From: Clostridia bacterium
GTDB taxonomy: Bacteria; Bacillota_E; SLMV01; PUMD01
Length of the DNA stretch: 14,028 nucleotides
Reading direction: 5' to 3'
Assembly: GCA_003563755.1 (NCBI GenBank)
Contig: PWUB01000232.1
Location: forward strand, 1 to 14,028
This document shows positions 1 through 7,432 of this stretch, piece by piece (within the stretch, counting starts at the first letter, position 1; each line of letters opens with the position of its first letter). Both the position numbers and the translations under genes were made by a program. The notes below the pieces were generated by a model. It ran no database searches and was not told where the DNA came from. It was given only the letters and a program-made list of their open reading frames with translations.

Positions 1-990
1 CCCGGGGATCCTGAGGGCATCAACATGGCCAACCTGCTGGGCGTAGAGGCATCAGACGTTTCCGAGCGAATGCTCGTTAACGAAGGCGATGAAGTTGAAC
101 AGGGACAGGTTGTGGCCATACGCAGATCCTTTTTCGGCCTCATAAGGAACGAACGGAAGGCCCCCATCACCGGAGTTGTTGAGCTGATATCGCCGGTGAC
201 GGGACAGGTCGTGTTCAGGCGTCCTCCGGTGCCCCTGGATGTGAAGGCCTATGTGCGGGGCCGTATAGCGGAGGTCATCCCCGAAGAGGGTGTGGTCGTC
301 GAGACGCGGGGTGCTCTGATCCAGGGGATCTTCGGCGTCGGCGGAGAACGCCAGGGTGAAGTCCACATGATGGTCGATACGCCGGATGCCATGATCGATC
401 CGTCGGACATGGGCAGCGACTGCGAGGGTAAAATCCTCGTCGTCGGCCGCCTCGCCACCAGTGACATTCTGTACAGCGCTGCCGAGGTGGGTGCGGTCGG
501 TGTTGTCGCGGGGGGCATCATTGACGAGGACCTGGTGGAGTACCTCGGCTACGACATCGGGGTGGCTATAACCGGGCAGGAGGACATACCCCTTACCCTG
601 ATAGTGACCGAGGGGTTCGGTCCGATGGCGATTGCTCCTGGGACCTTCGAGCTGCTCGGCGAACTGGAGGGGCGTCTCGCTTCGATGACCGGAGCTACGC
701 AGATTCGCGCAGGTGTCATGCGTCCCGAGATCATCTGCCCGCACGACGAGCAGGAAGAGGTTACCGGCGGCGGTACCGAGGATGAGGAGCTCGCTCTCGG
801 CCTCGTGGTGGGTACTCCCATCCGCATAATCAGGGATCCCTATTTCGGAGAACACGCAGAGGTCACAGAGCTTCCCCCCGCCCTTGAGGCCGTTGAGAGC
901 GAGGCCAGGGTTCGGGTGCTGAAGGCGCGCCTGGTGGATGGTACCGAGGTAGTGGTACCCAGGGCGAACGTGGAGATCATAGAGGGCTGA
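1..990 (+). CDS. Conserved orphan protein with hybrid-motif-like N-terminal part and C-terminal KOW domain (5' partial)
   Basis: The function is unknown. The frame is open from the first base of the window (encoding PGDPEGIN just before the ATG at 25), and as I remember this family those residues belong to a longer N-terminal region, so I treat the gene as starting upstream. The ATG at 25 has only a weak GAGGG behind it. The visible N-terminal part (GDEVEQGQVVA, then SPVTGQVVF) looks like a barrel-sandwich hybrid or biotinyl/lipoyl-type fold, but there is no modifiable lysine motif. The middle carries a strongly conserved-looking block, GATQIRAGVMRPEIICP. The last 60 residues (GTPIRIIRDPYFGEHAEV ... 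VPRANVEII) resemble a KOW/NusG-type beta barrel, which usually binds RNA or ribosomal partners. A variable acidic linker (HDEQEEVTGGGTEDEE) precedes the KOW part. The protein appears soluble. Ends in TGA; the following 338 bases have no gene. Confidence 0.8.
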   Translation, partial: PGDPEGINMANLLGVEASDVSERMLVNEGDEVEQGQVVAIRRSFFGLIRNERKAPITGVVELISPVTGQVVFRRPPVPLDVKAYVRGRIAEVIPEEGVVVETRGALIQGIFGVGGERQGEVHMMVDTPDAMIDPSDMGSDCEGKILVVGRLATSDILYSAAEVGAVGVVAGGIIDEDLVEYLGYDIGVAITGQEDIPLTLIVTEGFGPMAIAPGTFELLGELEGRLASMTGATQIRAGVMRPEIICPHDEQEEVTGGGTEDEELALGLVVGTPIRIIRDPYFGEHAEVTELPPALEAVESEARVRVLKARLVDGTEVVVPRANVEIIEG

Positions 991-1058
991 TCGGGAGACA
1001 ATCTCCATAAGCTCCATGCGGGGGCTGCCGGGACGGGGCTTCGTGTGGGTTGGCAGGG

Positions 1059-1161
1059 ATGACGGGATGCAGCAGTGGTAGTGTTATCCCCAGGCGTCCC
1101 GTCGTGAGAGGGCAGCGGGCTGCCTTGCAGGCGGCCCGCTGTCGGACGTTGATGAGCCGAC
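1059..1161 (+). other. Run of three adjacent hairpins in the gap between the KOW-domain gene and the DUF483-like gene
   Basis: Three potential stems follow one another in the 991-1328 gap. The first pairs 1059-1070 with 1094-1105 (12 bp including G-U pairs; core GACGGGATGC with GCGTCCCGTC). The second pairs 1114-1124 with 1130-1140 (AGCGGGC with GCCCGCT, then GCC with GGC, loop TTGCA). The third pairs 1141-1145 with 1157-1161 (GTCGG with CCGAC). None is followed by a run of T, so this is not a classical intrinsic terminator. It may be a T-less terminator for the upstream gene, a structured leader of the operon that follows, or a small RNA. I recognise no known riboswitch motif. The rest of the gap (1162-1314) shows nothing I can name. 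Confidence 0.4.
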
Positions 1162-1314
1162 GATGACACCCACCGGTGAGCAGTATTCCGCTTCCTTCGC
1201 CCTCTTGTACCGAGGTGCGGGCCCTGTGGGGTCTTTCCCTACAGCGCTCGTGGTGATGTAATGTATATGGGAGAGCATGGTGCCGGGTCCGAATCATCCG
1301 GGAGGATTATGATG

Positions 1315-1323
1315 AGGGGGTGA
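1315..1323 (+). promoter_or_regulatory. Ribosome binding site deciding the start at 1329
   Basis: AGGGGGTGA differs by one base from the ideal AGGAGGTGA and lies 5 bases before the ATG at 1329. A GTG at 1320 is in the same frame but falls inside this site, so it is an unlikely start. Confidence 0.65.
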
Positions 1324-1328
1324 ACGCT

Positions 1329-2261
1329 ATGAAGCTTTCAGCTGATCAATGTATGCAACTCCTCAACGACGGAAACATACAGGAACGGGTGAAGCTCGAA
1401 GACTACGTTGCCGTCGCTGCAGGGGCCAGGCGGGTTTCCATGCTGCTGGTCCCGGCGGACTTTCCTGATGGTGAGCCCATGCGCCAGGGAATGGACGAAG
1501 CTTACGCGCGCAGGTACTACCACAGCAGAAGATCCGGGGGCATCACCAGCATTTTTGACAAGGTCCGCTACGGCGTCATGCGGGCGGTTATGGATCCTCT
1601 GCGGTACAGGGCCTCGCTGCTCAGGGAGTCCTTCGAGGAGATCGTGTTGGATCACCCTAACTACAAGGCCCACAGGAAATGGGCCGAGAGGATGGGGCTG
1701 CAGGTCTACGAGAAGCAGCTCAGGCCCAGCATAGACGAGATGTATCTCATCCGGGACTCCAGTGTGGTAAGTGAGTTGGCCGCTCTCATGGTCCGGCGGG
1801 ACGAAATCAGGCGTGAGATGATGGACCAGATGAGGCAGGGTGACCGAATCCAGGCCGCCCTCATGCCAGAGGAGCGGTCGCCTGAGTTCTTGAACCGCCT
1901 CGGTGCTCTTCTCGGGTATCCAGAATGCTGCATTGACGCATACAGCCAGGATATCCAGAGCGGTGTTGACAGTGCTCTCAGGGCCTCAAACCAGCTCGGT
2001 GAATTCGAGGGGGAAGTTAACGTTGACGTCTACTTCGCGGGAACCTTCTTCCCGTGTGAACCCGACTGCGAGCATGCAGCCGGGGTCGGAGCCTCGATGG
2101 CCGGGGCGGCTGGTGAGACGGACGATAACCTCCAACGGCGGATGCGGCGGGTGTTTCGTGGCAATGTGGACTACCTGGCCAGGTATCCCGATATCCTGCG
2201 ACGACGACGGGAGCAGATGATGTCCAGGTACATGGGAGTGAGGACAGATGAGGAAAGGTGA
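1329..2261 (+). CDS. DUF483-like protein, function unknown
   Basis: A predicted soluble 310-residue protein. The diagnostic part is in the last third: LGALLGYPECC (Cys200, Cys201) followed by FFPCEPDCEHA (Cys243, Cys247). This pattern of a Pro-x-Cys-Cys pair and a later Cys-x3-Cys is what I know from DUF483 proteins, described mainly in archaea and scattered bacteria and of unknown function. The cysteines could bind a metal or an iron-sulfur cluster, but that is inference. The N-terminal 180 residues are helical and rich in Arg, Glu and Met. The ATG at 1329 is preferred over the in-frame GTG at 1320 because the ribosome binding site covers the GTG. The 3' end overlaps the uracil-DNA glycosylase gene by 14 bases, so the two are probably translated together, and this gene would be the first of the operon running to tsaD. 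Confidence 0.75.
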   Translation: MKLSADQCMQLLNDGNIQERVKLEDYVAVAAGARRVSMLLVPADFPDGEPMRQGMDEAYARRYYHSRRSGGITSIFDKVRYGVMRAVMDPLRYRASLLRESFEEIVLDHPNYKAHRKWAERMGLQVYEKQLRPSIDEMYLIRDSSVVSELAALMVRRDEIRREMMDQMRQGDRIQAALMPEERSPEFLNRLGALLGYPECCIDAYSQDIQSGVDSALRASNQLGEFEGEVNVDVYFAGTFFPCEPDCEHAAGVGASMAGAAGETDDNLQRRMRRVFRGNVDYLARYPDILRRRREQMMSRYMGVRTDEER

Positions 2262-2937
2262 CGGTGGACCGGACGACCGCCCACAACAGGTGAGCTTCGG
2301 TTTCATCAACGAGGAGGAAGAGCCAGGGGACCGCTGGTCGCCCCACGAAAGCTCAGGCGACGTTTTCGAAAGACCAGGCAGCCTCGAAGATCTCAGGGAA
2401 AAAGTGCTTGCCTGTGAGCGGTGTCACCTGCGCTCCGGATGCAGGCAGGTCGTGTTCGGTGAGGGTGATGCTCACGGTTCTCTCATGCTGATCGGTGAGG
2501 CTCCCGGAGCCGATGAAGATCGCACGGGCCGGCCCTTCGTAGGCCGGGCGGGACAGCTCCTCAACCGTATTCTCGAGGCGTGCGATCTCGACCGTGAGAG
2601 CGTCTACATCACGAACATAGTCAAGTGCCGCCCTCCGGGCAACCGCACCCCGACACCGGCCGAACGAGAGACTTGTCTTCCATATCTCAGGGAACAGGTG
2701 GACTTAATCCGCCCCCGGGTTATCGTCGCCCTGGGAGCTGCAGCCATGCAGGGCCTGATAGCTCCCCGCGCGGGTATCACTCGCATGCGCGGCAAATGGC
2801 AGCAGTGGCATGGAGTTCGGGTCATGCCCACCTTTCATCCCGCCGCGCTGCTCCGGGATCCCAATAAGAAGGAGCCAACCTGGCACGACATGCAGCTGGT
2901 GATGGAGGAGATAGAGGCCAAAGGAGGAAGGGCTTGA
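2248..2937 (+). CDS. Type 4 uracil-DNA glycosylase (iron-sulfur)
   Basis: Removes uracil from DNA, arising from cytosine deamination or dUTP incorporation, and starts base excision repair. It has 229 residues. Family 4 features are clear: four cluster cysteines C56ERC59, C127 (in VKCRPP) and C143, the last two 16 apart as in the Thermus enzyme; the active-site loop GEAPGADED at 83-91; the [13 protein letters not shown] segment; and the HPAALLR motif near residue 197. The first 45 residues are a polar, acidic extension before the conserved core (the family normally begins close to the first Cys pair), so a later start is conceivable, although no better ribosome binding site is obvious. The gene overlaps the DUF483-like gene by 14 bases and its TGA overlaps the TTG start of tsaE by 3 bases. 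Confidence 0.95.
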   Translation: MRKGDGGPDDRPQQVSFGFINEEEEPGDRWSPHESSGDVFERPGSLEDLREKVLACERCHLRSGCRQVVFGEGDAHGSLMLIGEAPGADEDRTGRPFVGRAGQLLNRILEACDLDRESVYITNIVKCRPPGNRTPTPAERETCLPYLREQVDLIRPRVIVALGAAAMQGLIAPRAGITRMRGKWQQWHGVRVMPTFHPAALLRDPNKKEPTWHDMQLVMEEIEAKGGRA

Positions 2938-3434
2938 AGGAACGTCGGATATGGTGTACGCACAGCGAGGAGGAGACACGCACCCTGGGGCGCCGCCTGG
3001 GAGAAGCCTTCGTCGGGGGTGAAGTGATCGCCCTGATCGGACACCTGGGAACGGGCAAGACCGTCATAGCATCGGGTATCCTCCTCGGCACCGGGGCCAG
3101 GGGACCCTTCCGCAGTCCTTCTTTTACCCTGGTGCGGGAGCATCACGGTCGAATCCCCGTCCACCACGTGGATCTGTATCGTCTCGAGGCGGAGGAGGTC
3201 GTGGAGGATCTACCCTGGGATGTGATGTTGTCACCGGAGACCGCTGTCGTCATAGAGTGGGCCGATAGGCTGCCGGAGGGCTTTTTGCCCGGGGATCACG
3301 TCCGCATTCATCTGCAGCGGCCTTCAGGAAGCCTTCGGAAGACAGACCATCGGCGTATCGAGGGAAGGGGTCTCGGTCGTGGAGCCGAATTGATCCGCAG
3401 GATTCCGGGTGGTGATGAAGCATGCGGGTGCTAG
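2934..3434 (+). CDS. tsaE: tRNA threonylcarbamoyladenosine biosynthesis ATPase TsaE
   Basis: P-loop ATPase of the TsaB-TsaD-TsaE complex that makes t6A at position 37 of ANN-decoding tRNAs. It has 166 residues, about normal for the family. The Walker A motif GHLGTGKT is at 36-43, followed by the family signatures SPSFTLV, HHVDLYRL and VIEWADR. The C-terminal 35 residues (after VRIHLQ) are basic and look variable. The start is TTG at 2934, placed by AAGGAGGAAGGG at 2921-2932 and overlapping the stop of the upstream gene in TTGA. The 3' end overlaps tsaB by 13 bases. The chain of overlaps implies co-expression with its complex partners. Confidence 0.93.
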   Translation: MKERRIWCTHSEEETRTLGRRLGEAFVGGEVIALIGHLGTGKTVIASGILLGTGARGPFRSPSFTLVREHHGRIPVHHVDLYRLEAEEVVEDLPWDVMLSPETAVVIEWADRLPEGFLPGDHVRIHLQRPSGSLRKTDHRRIEGRGLGRGAELIRRIPGGDEACGC

Positions 3435-4132
3435 GTATCGACACAGCAAGTCGGACGGTGGGTGCTGCGGTTTTGCAGGATGAAAACGTGCTGGCCGAAA
3501 CCTCCCTGCGCACCCCGAGAGGGGCCTCCTCGCTACTGCCGGGTGTGGCCCGTGACCTGATGGACCACCTCGGCATGTCCCTGTCGGACCTTGACGGCCT
3601 GGCGGTAACCATCGGACCGGGTTCCTTCACCGGCCTCCGCATCGCATGCTCCCTCGTCGCTGGCCTCAGCTATTCTCGGGGCCTTGCCGCGGTGGGTATT
3701 ACATCCACCAGGGCCCTTGCAGCATCACTGCCGGGTGTACCGCGGGGAGGCACGGTGTTGGCCGCGCTGCGCGCCGGGCGGGGGGCCGTCTTTGCCGCGC
3801 TGTATCGGTGCCAGGAGACCGACGGGCACCTCCGCTGGCTGCCGATGGAGGTCACCGAGCCGTGCAGGCTGTCGGGAGATGGGGTGCAGACGCTTGTCGA
3901 CACCCAGGTGCAGAACATGGAGTCCCTGGTGTGCGTTGTTGATTCGGATGATATTCCCCGGGAGTTGGGTGCTCTCAGGCCTGTTGTAGTCGACATTCGT
4001 CCCGGGGCGGTCGCCTTGTTGGGCCACCACCACCTGCTGCAGGGCGAGGTCCATTCGCCCGAGGTTCTACACCCCCGGTACTTCCGTCTCTCCGCAGCAG
4101 AGAGGCAGGCTGGGGAGGAGGGACGGCCGTGA
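3422..4132 (+). CDS. tsaB: tRNA threonylcarbamoyladenosine biosynthesis protein TsaB
   Basis: Non-catalytic scaffold of the t6A synthase, pairing with TsaD. It has 236 residues and an ASKHA (actin-like) fold: the N-terminal phosphate-loop strand MRVLGIDTASRTVGAAVL and the family signature TIGPGSFTGLRIA at about 63-75. The usual His-Ser before the LLP helix is replaced by GASSLLPGV. The C-terminal half is poorly conserved, as is usual for TsaB, and ends in HPRYFRLSAAERQA. The ATG at 3422 lies inside the end of tsaE. The stop overlaps the rimI start in GTGA. Confidence 0.93.
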   Translation: MRVLGIDTASRTVGAAVLQDENVLAETSLRTPRGASSLLPGVARDLMDHLGMSLSDLDGLAVTIGPGSFTGLRIACSLVAGLSYSRGLAAVGITSTRALAASLPGVPRGGTVLAALRAGRGAVFAALYRCQETDGHLRWLPMEVTEPCRLSGDGVQTLVDTQVQNMESLVCVVDSDDIPRELGALRPVVVDIRPGAVALLGHHHLLQGEVHSPEVLHPRYFRLSAAERQAGEEGRP

Positions 4133-4638
4133 GCCTCCGTTCTCCCCGCGATGAGGGCAGCCAGGATACCCCGGTAGAGATACGGTCTATGAAGGTCAAA
4201 GACCTGCCGGCGGTGCTGACGATTGAGCGCCAGGCGTTCCCATCGCCCTGGTCGGAGCGGGTGTTTTGCACCGAGATTGAGAAAAACGCATACGCCGATT
4301 ACATAGTAGCCTTGCACGCCGGGGAGATAGTGGGTTATGCAGGCATGTGGCTGTTCACCCGCGAGGCTCATATCACCAATATAGCCGTGTCCCCCGCACA
4401 GCGACGGCGGCGGATCGGTGCCCAGCTGCTGGTGTCATTGATGCGCCGGGCCCTTCTTAAGGGGGCGGAGAGAATGACCCTGGAGGTCAGGGTTTCTAAT
4501 TATGCGGCGCGAGCCTTCTACATCAACTACGGTTTCGTCAGGCGCGGATTGCGCCCCGGTTACTACACGGATACAGAGGAGGACGCCCTCGTCATGATCT
4601 GTGCGGATGTGCGGAAAACCCTGGCCCGGCTCTCCTGA
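4129..4638 (+). CDS. rimI: Ribosomal protein bS18 alanine N-acetyltransferase RimI-like GNAT protein
   Basis: GNAT-family N-acetyltransferase of 169 residues. The acetyl-CoA-binding motif A is seen as NIAVSPAQRRRRIGAQLL, with the usual Q/R-x-x-G-x-G/A loop in the form RRRRIGA. Motif B is NYAARAFYINYGFVRRG. The family acetylates the N-terminal amine of ribosomal protein bS18, and gene order beside tsaB and tsaD is the classic setting for rimI. About 20 polar residues precede the conserved core (VEIRSMKVKDLPAV), slightly longer than typical RimI. The GTG start at 4129 overlaps the tsaB stop and follows GGGGAGGAGGGA at 4112-4122. Substrate is inferred from family and context; other GNAT substrates are possible. 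Confidence 0.88.
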   Translation: MSLRSPRDEGSQDTPVEIRSMKVKDLPAVLTIERQAFPSPWSERVFCTEIEKNAYADYIVALHAGEIVGYAGMWLFTREAHITNIAVSPAQRRRRIGAQLLVSLMRRALLKGAERMTLEVRVSNYAARAFYINYGFVRRGLRPGYYTDTEEDALVMICADVRKTLARLS

Positions 4639-4647
4639 CTGGATATT

Positions 4648-4654
4648 GGAGGAG
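4648..4654 (+). promoter_or_regulatory. Ribosome binding site deciding the tsaD start
   Basis: GGAGGAG lies a few bases before the ATG at 4658. The same reading frame extends back to an ATG at 4601 inside rimI, but that region has no ribosome binding site and would add 19 residues foreign to the family. Confidence 0.7.
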
Positions 4655-4657
4655 CAG

Positions 4658-5725
4658 ATGAGAGACTTGATCCTCGGAATCGAGACGTCCTGCGATGACA
4701 CGTGTGCAGCTGTGGTGGATAGCGGAGGGCATGTCCTCTCCAGCGTTATCGGTTCTCAGACGGACTTGCATGCTCGCTACGGCGGCGTGGTCCCGGAGGT
4801 CGCCTCGCGGGCCCACTCCCGCAACATCGTCCCCGCTGTCAGAGCTGCTCTGGAGGAGGCAGCCGTCGATTTGGGGGACATGGCCCTCGTGGCGGTGACG
4901 CGGGGACCGGGCCTGGTAGGTTCACTCCTCGTGGGTTTGATGGCGGCCAAGGGGATATCCTGGGGCGTGGGGATTCCGCTCGTCGGTGTGAACCACCTGA
5001 CCGCGCACATGTGGGCGGCGGCGCTGGACTCAGGAGGGGATCTGCCGGTGCCGTCGGTGTGCCTCGTCGTTTCGGGCGGACACACGGAGCTGATCCTCAT
5101 CGAGGGTCTGCATGAGGGTGAAGGGCGTCTCCTCGGCCAGACCCGTGATGATGCAGCCGGGGAGGCCTTCGACAAGGTGGCACGCATACTGGGGCTCGGC
5201 TATCCAGGGGGGCCCGTCATCGACGGGGTGGCACGCGGCTTTACCGGAGAGGAGCTGACGTTTCCGCGGCCCATGAAGGATGACGATTCGTGTGATTTCA
5301 GCTTCAGTGGTCTCAAGACTGCCGTTGCCCTGCACGTCGAGGAACGTCGGAGCGGGCTGGGCCTGGCGGATACCGGGGCCCTTCCCGAAGACGAGGTGGC
5401 TCGGACAGCGGCGTCCTTTCAGCGCGCCGTGGTCGATGTTCTCGTCGCCAAGACCGAAAGGGCGGTTCGGTTGGCTGGTGTGGACACCCTCATAGCAGCG
5501 GGTGGAGTAGCGGCCAACTCCGAACTCAGGTTGAGACTGTCGGAGGTCGCCGAACACCTGTCGGTGAAACTGGTCATTCCCCCTCCGCGGTACTGCACCG
5601 ACAATGCCGCCATGGTGGCCGCGGCCGGCTATCATAAATTCGCGACCAGGGGGGCGGATGGACTCGACCTGGACGTTGACCCCTCGCTCACCGTCCCCGT
5701 GGGGGCCGGCGGTGAACCCGGGTGA
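4658..5725 (+). CDS. tsaD: tRNA N6-adenosine threonylcarbamoyltransferase TsaD
   Basis: Catalytic subunit that transfers the threonylcarbamoyl group from threonylcarbamoyl-AMP to A37 of tRNA. It has 355 residues, normal for bacterial TsaD, and begins with the canonical LILGIETSCDDT. The iron-binding HxxxH is His113-Leu-Thr-Ala-His117 in VGVNHLTAH, and the later aspartate ligand is in CTDNAAM. Other family blocks are present: VVPEVASRAH, RGPGLVGSLLVG, LVVSGGHTELI, GEAFDKVARILGL, FSFSGLKTAV and AAGGVAANSELR. The start is set by GGAGGAG at 4648-4654, placing it 19 bases after the rimI stop. It is the last gene of the overlapping cluster; a possible terminator stem lies at 5778-5815. Confidence 0.97.
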   Translation: MRDLILGIETSCDDTCAAVVDSGGHVLSSVIGSQTDLHARYGGVVPEVASRAHSRNIVPAVRAALEEAAVDLGDMALVAVTRGPGLVGSLLVGLMAAKGISWGVGIPLVGVNHLTAHMWAAALDSGGDLPVPSVCLVVSGGHTELILIEGLHEGEGRLLGQTRDDAAGEAFDKVARILGLGYPGGPVIDGVARGFTGEELTFPRPMKDDDSCDFSFSGLKTAVALHVEERRSGLGLADTGALPEDEVARTAASFQRAVVDVLVAKTERAVRLAGVDTLIAAGGVAANSELRLRLSEVAEHLSVKLVIPPPRYCTDNAAMVAAAGYHKFATRGADGLDLDVDPSLTVPVGAGGEPG

Positions 5726-5777
5726 TGAAAGATCGCCTGCAGGCCTGCTTAACACTAACCGGCAGAAGCTCATTTAG

Positions 5778-5815
5778 CCCCTGCCCGCATGCTGCCCTTC
5801 ATGTCATGGGAGGGG
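5778..5815 (+). terminator. Possible terminator stem after tsaD
   Basis: CCCCTGCCC (5778-5786) can pair with GGGAGGGG (5808-5815) with one bulged G, and the loop contains CATG repeats. No T run follows, so this is only a candidate. The remainder of the 226-base gap (5726-5951) holds a GCCTGCAGGC palindrome at 5735-5744 and no convincing gene. Confidence 0.3.
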
Positions 5816-5951
5816 AGCTTTCAGCTGACCGGGGTACCACTGCCTCCCGGGATAGAGCGCCGCTGTTCCTTCCCGGCCGGGGTGACCAGGTAGCAGGGTG
5901 ACGGGTTGAGTCCGCAGCCTCTGCGCATACTATTACCGGAGGTGGAGTAAA

Positions 5952-7343
5952 TTGTCAGAGGATCAGAGGGACGTGCTCAGCGGCCCCCTTCATTTCGTCG
6001 GGATCGGTGGATATGGCATGAGTGCACTGGCGCTGGTCATGTGGTCCCTCGGGGTGCAGGTATCCGGCTGTGACGTCAGCGACTCGGCCCGGGTCGAACG
6101 CCTGAGGGCCGAGGGCATACCCGTTGAACTCGATCACAGTCGGGACCACATCAGTGGAGCCCGCGCCGTCGTGTACAGCACTGATGTACCCGACACTAAT
6201 CCGGAGATCCTTGCCGCAAAGGAGGAGGGGCTGCCGCTCCTGCATCGTTCCTGTATCCTGGCATACCTTTTCGATATGTACCCGGAGAGCATAGCCGTTA
6301 GCGGTACCCACGGTAAGACGACCACGACGGCAATGATGGCGGCCGTGCTGGAGGCTGCGGGCAGGGACCCGACGGTTCTGGTCGGAGGGGAGCTCGCTTC
6401 CAGCGGCTTCACTGCCAGGGTCGGCGGTCGGCGGTGCCTGGTTGCCGAGGCCTGTGAAAGCGACGGCAGCTTCCTCCGGTATCATCCGCGGTACATCATA
6501 GCCACCAATCTTGAGCCCGAGCACCTGGAGTTCTACGATGACAGCTTTGACCACCTGAGGGATGCCTTCGCTGGTTTCCTGAGCAACGTCAGGACGGACG
6601 GAACGGTGGTGATAAATGCTGACGACGGTGATCTGTGCGTCATGGGCCGAGAGGTGCCCGGCCGAGTGGTGAGCTGTTCCACCGTCGGGAATTCTTTCGA
6701 CTATGTCGCTCATGATGTTCAGTTGGGACCGGACTCCTCGCGGTTTTCACTGAGGCGCGGTGAGGAGATCGTGGTGGAGAGGCTGTCGGTGACCGTACCC
6801 GGCCAGCACATGGTGAGCAATGCTCTTCAGGTGGCAGCTCTCGCCCTGGAGATGGGGTGTTCGATCAGCGCTGTCAGGGAGGGCCTGGCTTCGTACCGCG
6901 GCGTCGGACGGCGCTTTCAGCGAATCGGTGAGGTGAATGGAGCCATGGTCGTGGATGATTACGCCCATCACCCCACCGAGATCGCTGCGACCCTGGGGTC
7001 AGCCAGAGGACTGACGAGGGGGAGGGTCCTTGCCGTTTTCCAGCCCCAGAGATACACGCGTACCCAGAGTCTCATGGAGGAGTTCAGCCGCTGCTTCGAT
7101 GATGCCGATGAACTAGTCCTTACTCCCATATATTCACCTCCGGGTCAGCAGGCCATAGATGGTGTTTCATCCGAGGCCCTCGCGGACAAGATTCAGGCCA
7201 GAGTTCCGCTTTCCGTCCAGGTCATGGAGGATCAGCAGGAGATAGTCGACCACCTGCTGGCGAGCGCCCGTCCCGGTGATGTTGTGTTAACGATGGGTGC
7301 CGGAAACGTTTGGAAAGTGGCGGAATTGCTGACACAGCGGTGA
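5952..7343 (+). CDS. murC: UDP-N-acetylmuramate--L-alanine ligase MurC
   Basis: Cytoplasmic ATP-dependent ligase that adds L-alanine to UDP-N-acetylmuramic acid, the first amino acid step of the peptidoglycan peptide. It has 463 residues, the usual length. The N-terminal UDP-binding domain shows HFVGIGGYGMSALA (14-27), the central domain has the ATP-binding GTHGKTTTTAMM from 118, and the C-terminal domain has VVDDYAHHPTEI and VFQPQRYTRT. The start is TTG at 5952, just after GGAGGTGGAG (5938-5947). It stands alone here: neither murB nor other division and cell-wall cluster genes are adjacent, which is unlike the usual dcw cluster. No downstream gene overlaps it; the next start is 90 bases on. 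Confidence 0.96.
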   Translation: MSEDQRDVLSGPLHFVGIGGYGMSALALVMWSLGVQVSGCDVSDSARVERLRAEGIPVELDHSRDHISGARAVVYSTDVPDTNPEILAAKEEGLPLLHRSCILAYLFDMYPESIAVSGTHGKTTTTAMMAAVLEAAGRDPTVLVGGELASSGFTARVGGRRCLVAEACESDGSFLRYHPRYIIATNLEPEHLEFYDDSFDHLRDAFAGFLSNVRTDGTVVINADDGDLCVMGREVPGRVVSCSTVGNSFDYVAHDVQLGPDSSRFSLRRGEEIVVERLSVTVPGQHMVSNALQVAALALEMGCSISAVREGLASYRGVGRRFQRIGEVNGAMVVDDYAHHPTEIAATLGSARGLTRGRVLAVFQPQRYTRTQSLMEEFSRCFDDADELVLTPIYSPPGQQAIDGVSSEALADKIQARVPLSVQVMEDQQEIVDHLLASARPGDVVLTMGAGNVWKVAELLTQR

Positions 7344-7420
7344 ATTCCACCCTACCCTCAACACTCAAGTTTGGCGTTGATGACACCACGGCCTCGCCGT
7401 CCACTAACACCGGAGAACGG

Positions 7421-7427
7421 GGGAGGG
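7421..7427 (+). promoter_or_regulatory. Ribosome binding site deciding the start at 7433
   Basis: GGGAGGG, 5 bases before the ATG at 7433. The frame stays open back to an ATG at 7310 within murC, but that stretch has no ribosome binding site and encodes a low-complexity Thr/Ser segment. Confidence 0.6.
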
Positions 7428-7432
7428 ATCCG

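Noticed and set aside
52..1017. Long minus-strand open frame opposite the KOW-domain gene
   Set aside because: It is antisense to a gene with clear protein motifs, has no recognisable domain, and is rich in His, Arg and Gly as expected from an antisense frame in GC-rich DNA.
1281..1301. GGGTCCGAATC resembling a tRNA T-arm
   Set aside because: No acceptor, D or anticodon arms can be found around it, and the 5-bp T stem does not pair.
5906..5933. TTGAGT, 16 bases, TACTAT as a murC promoter
   Set aside because: Transcription would start near 5940, inside the murC ribosome binding site, leaving almost no leader. The match is also weak.
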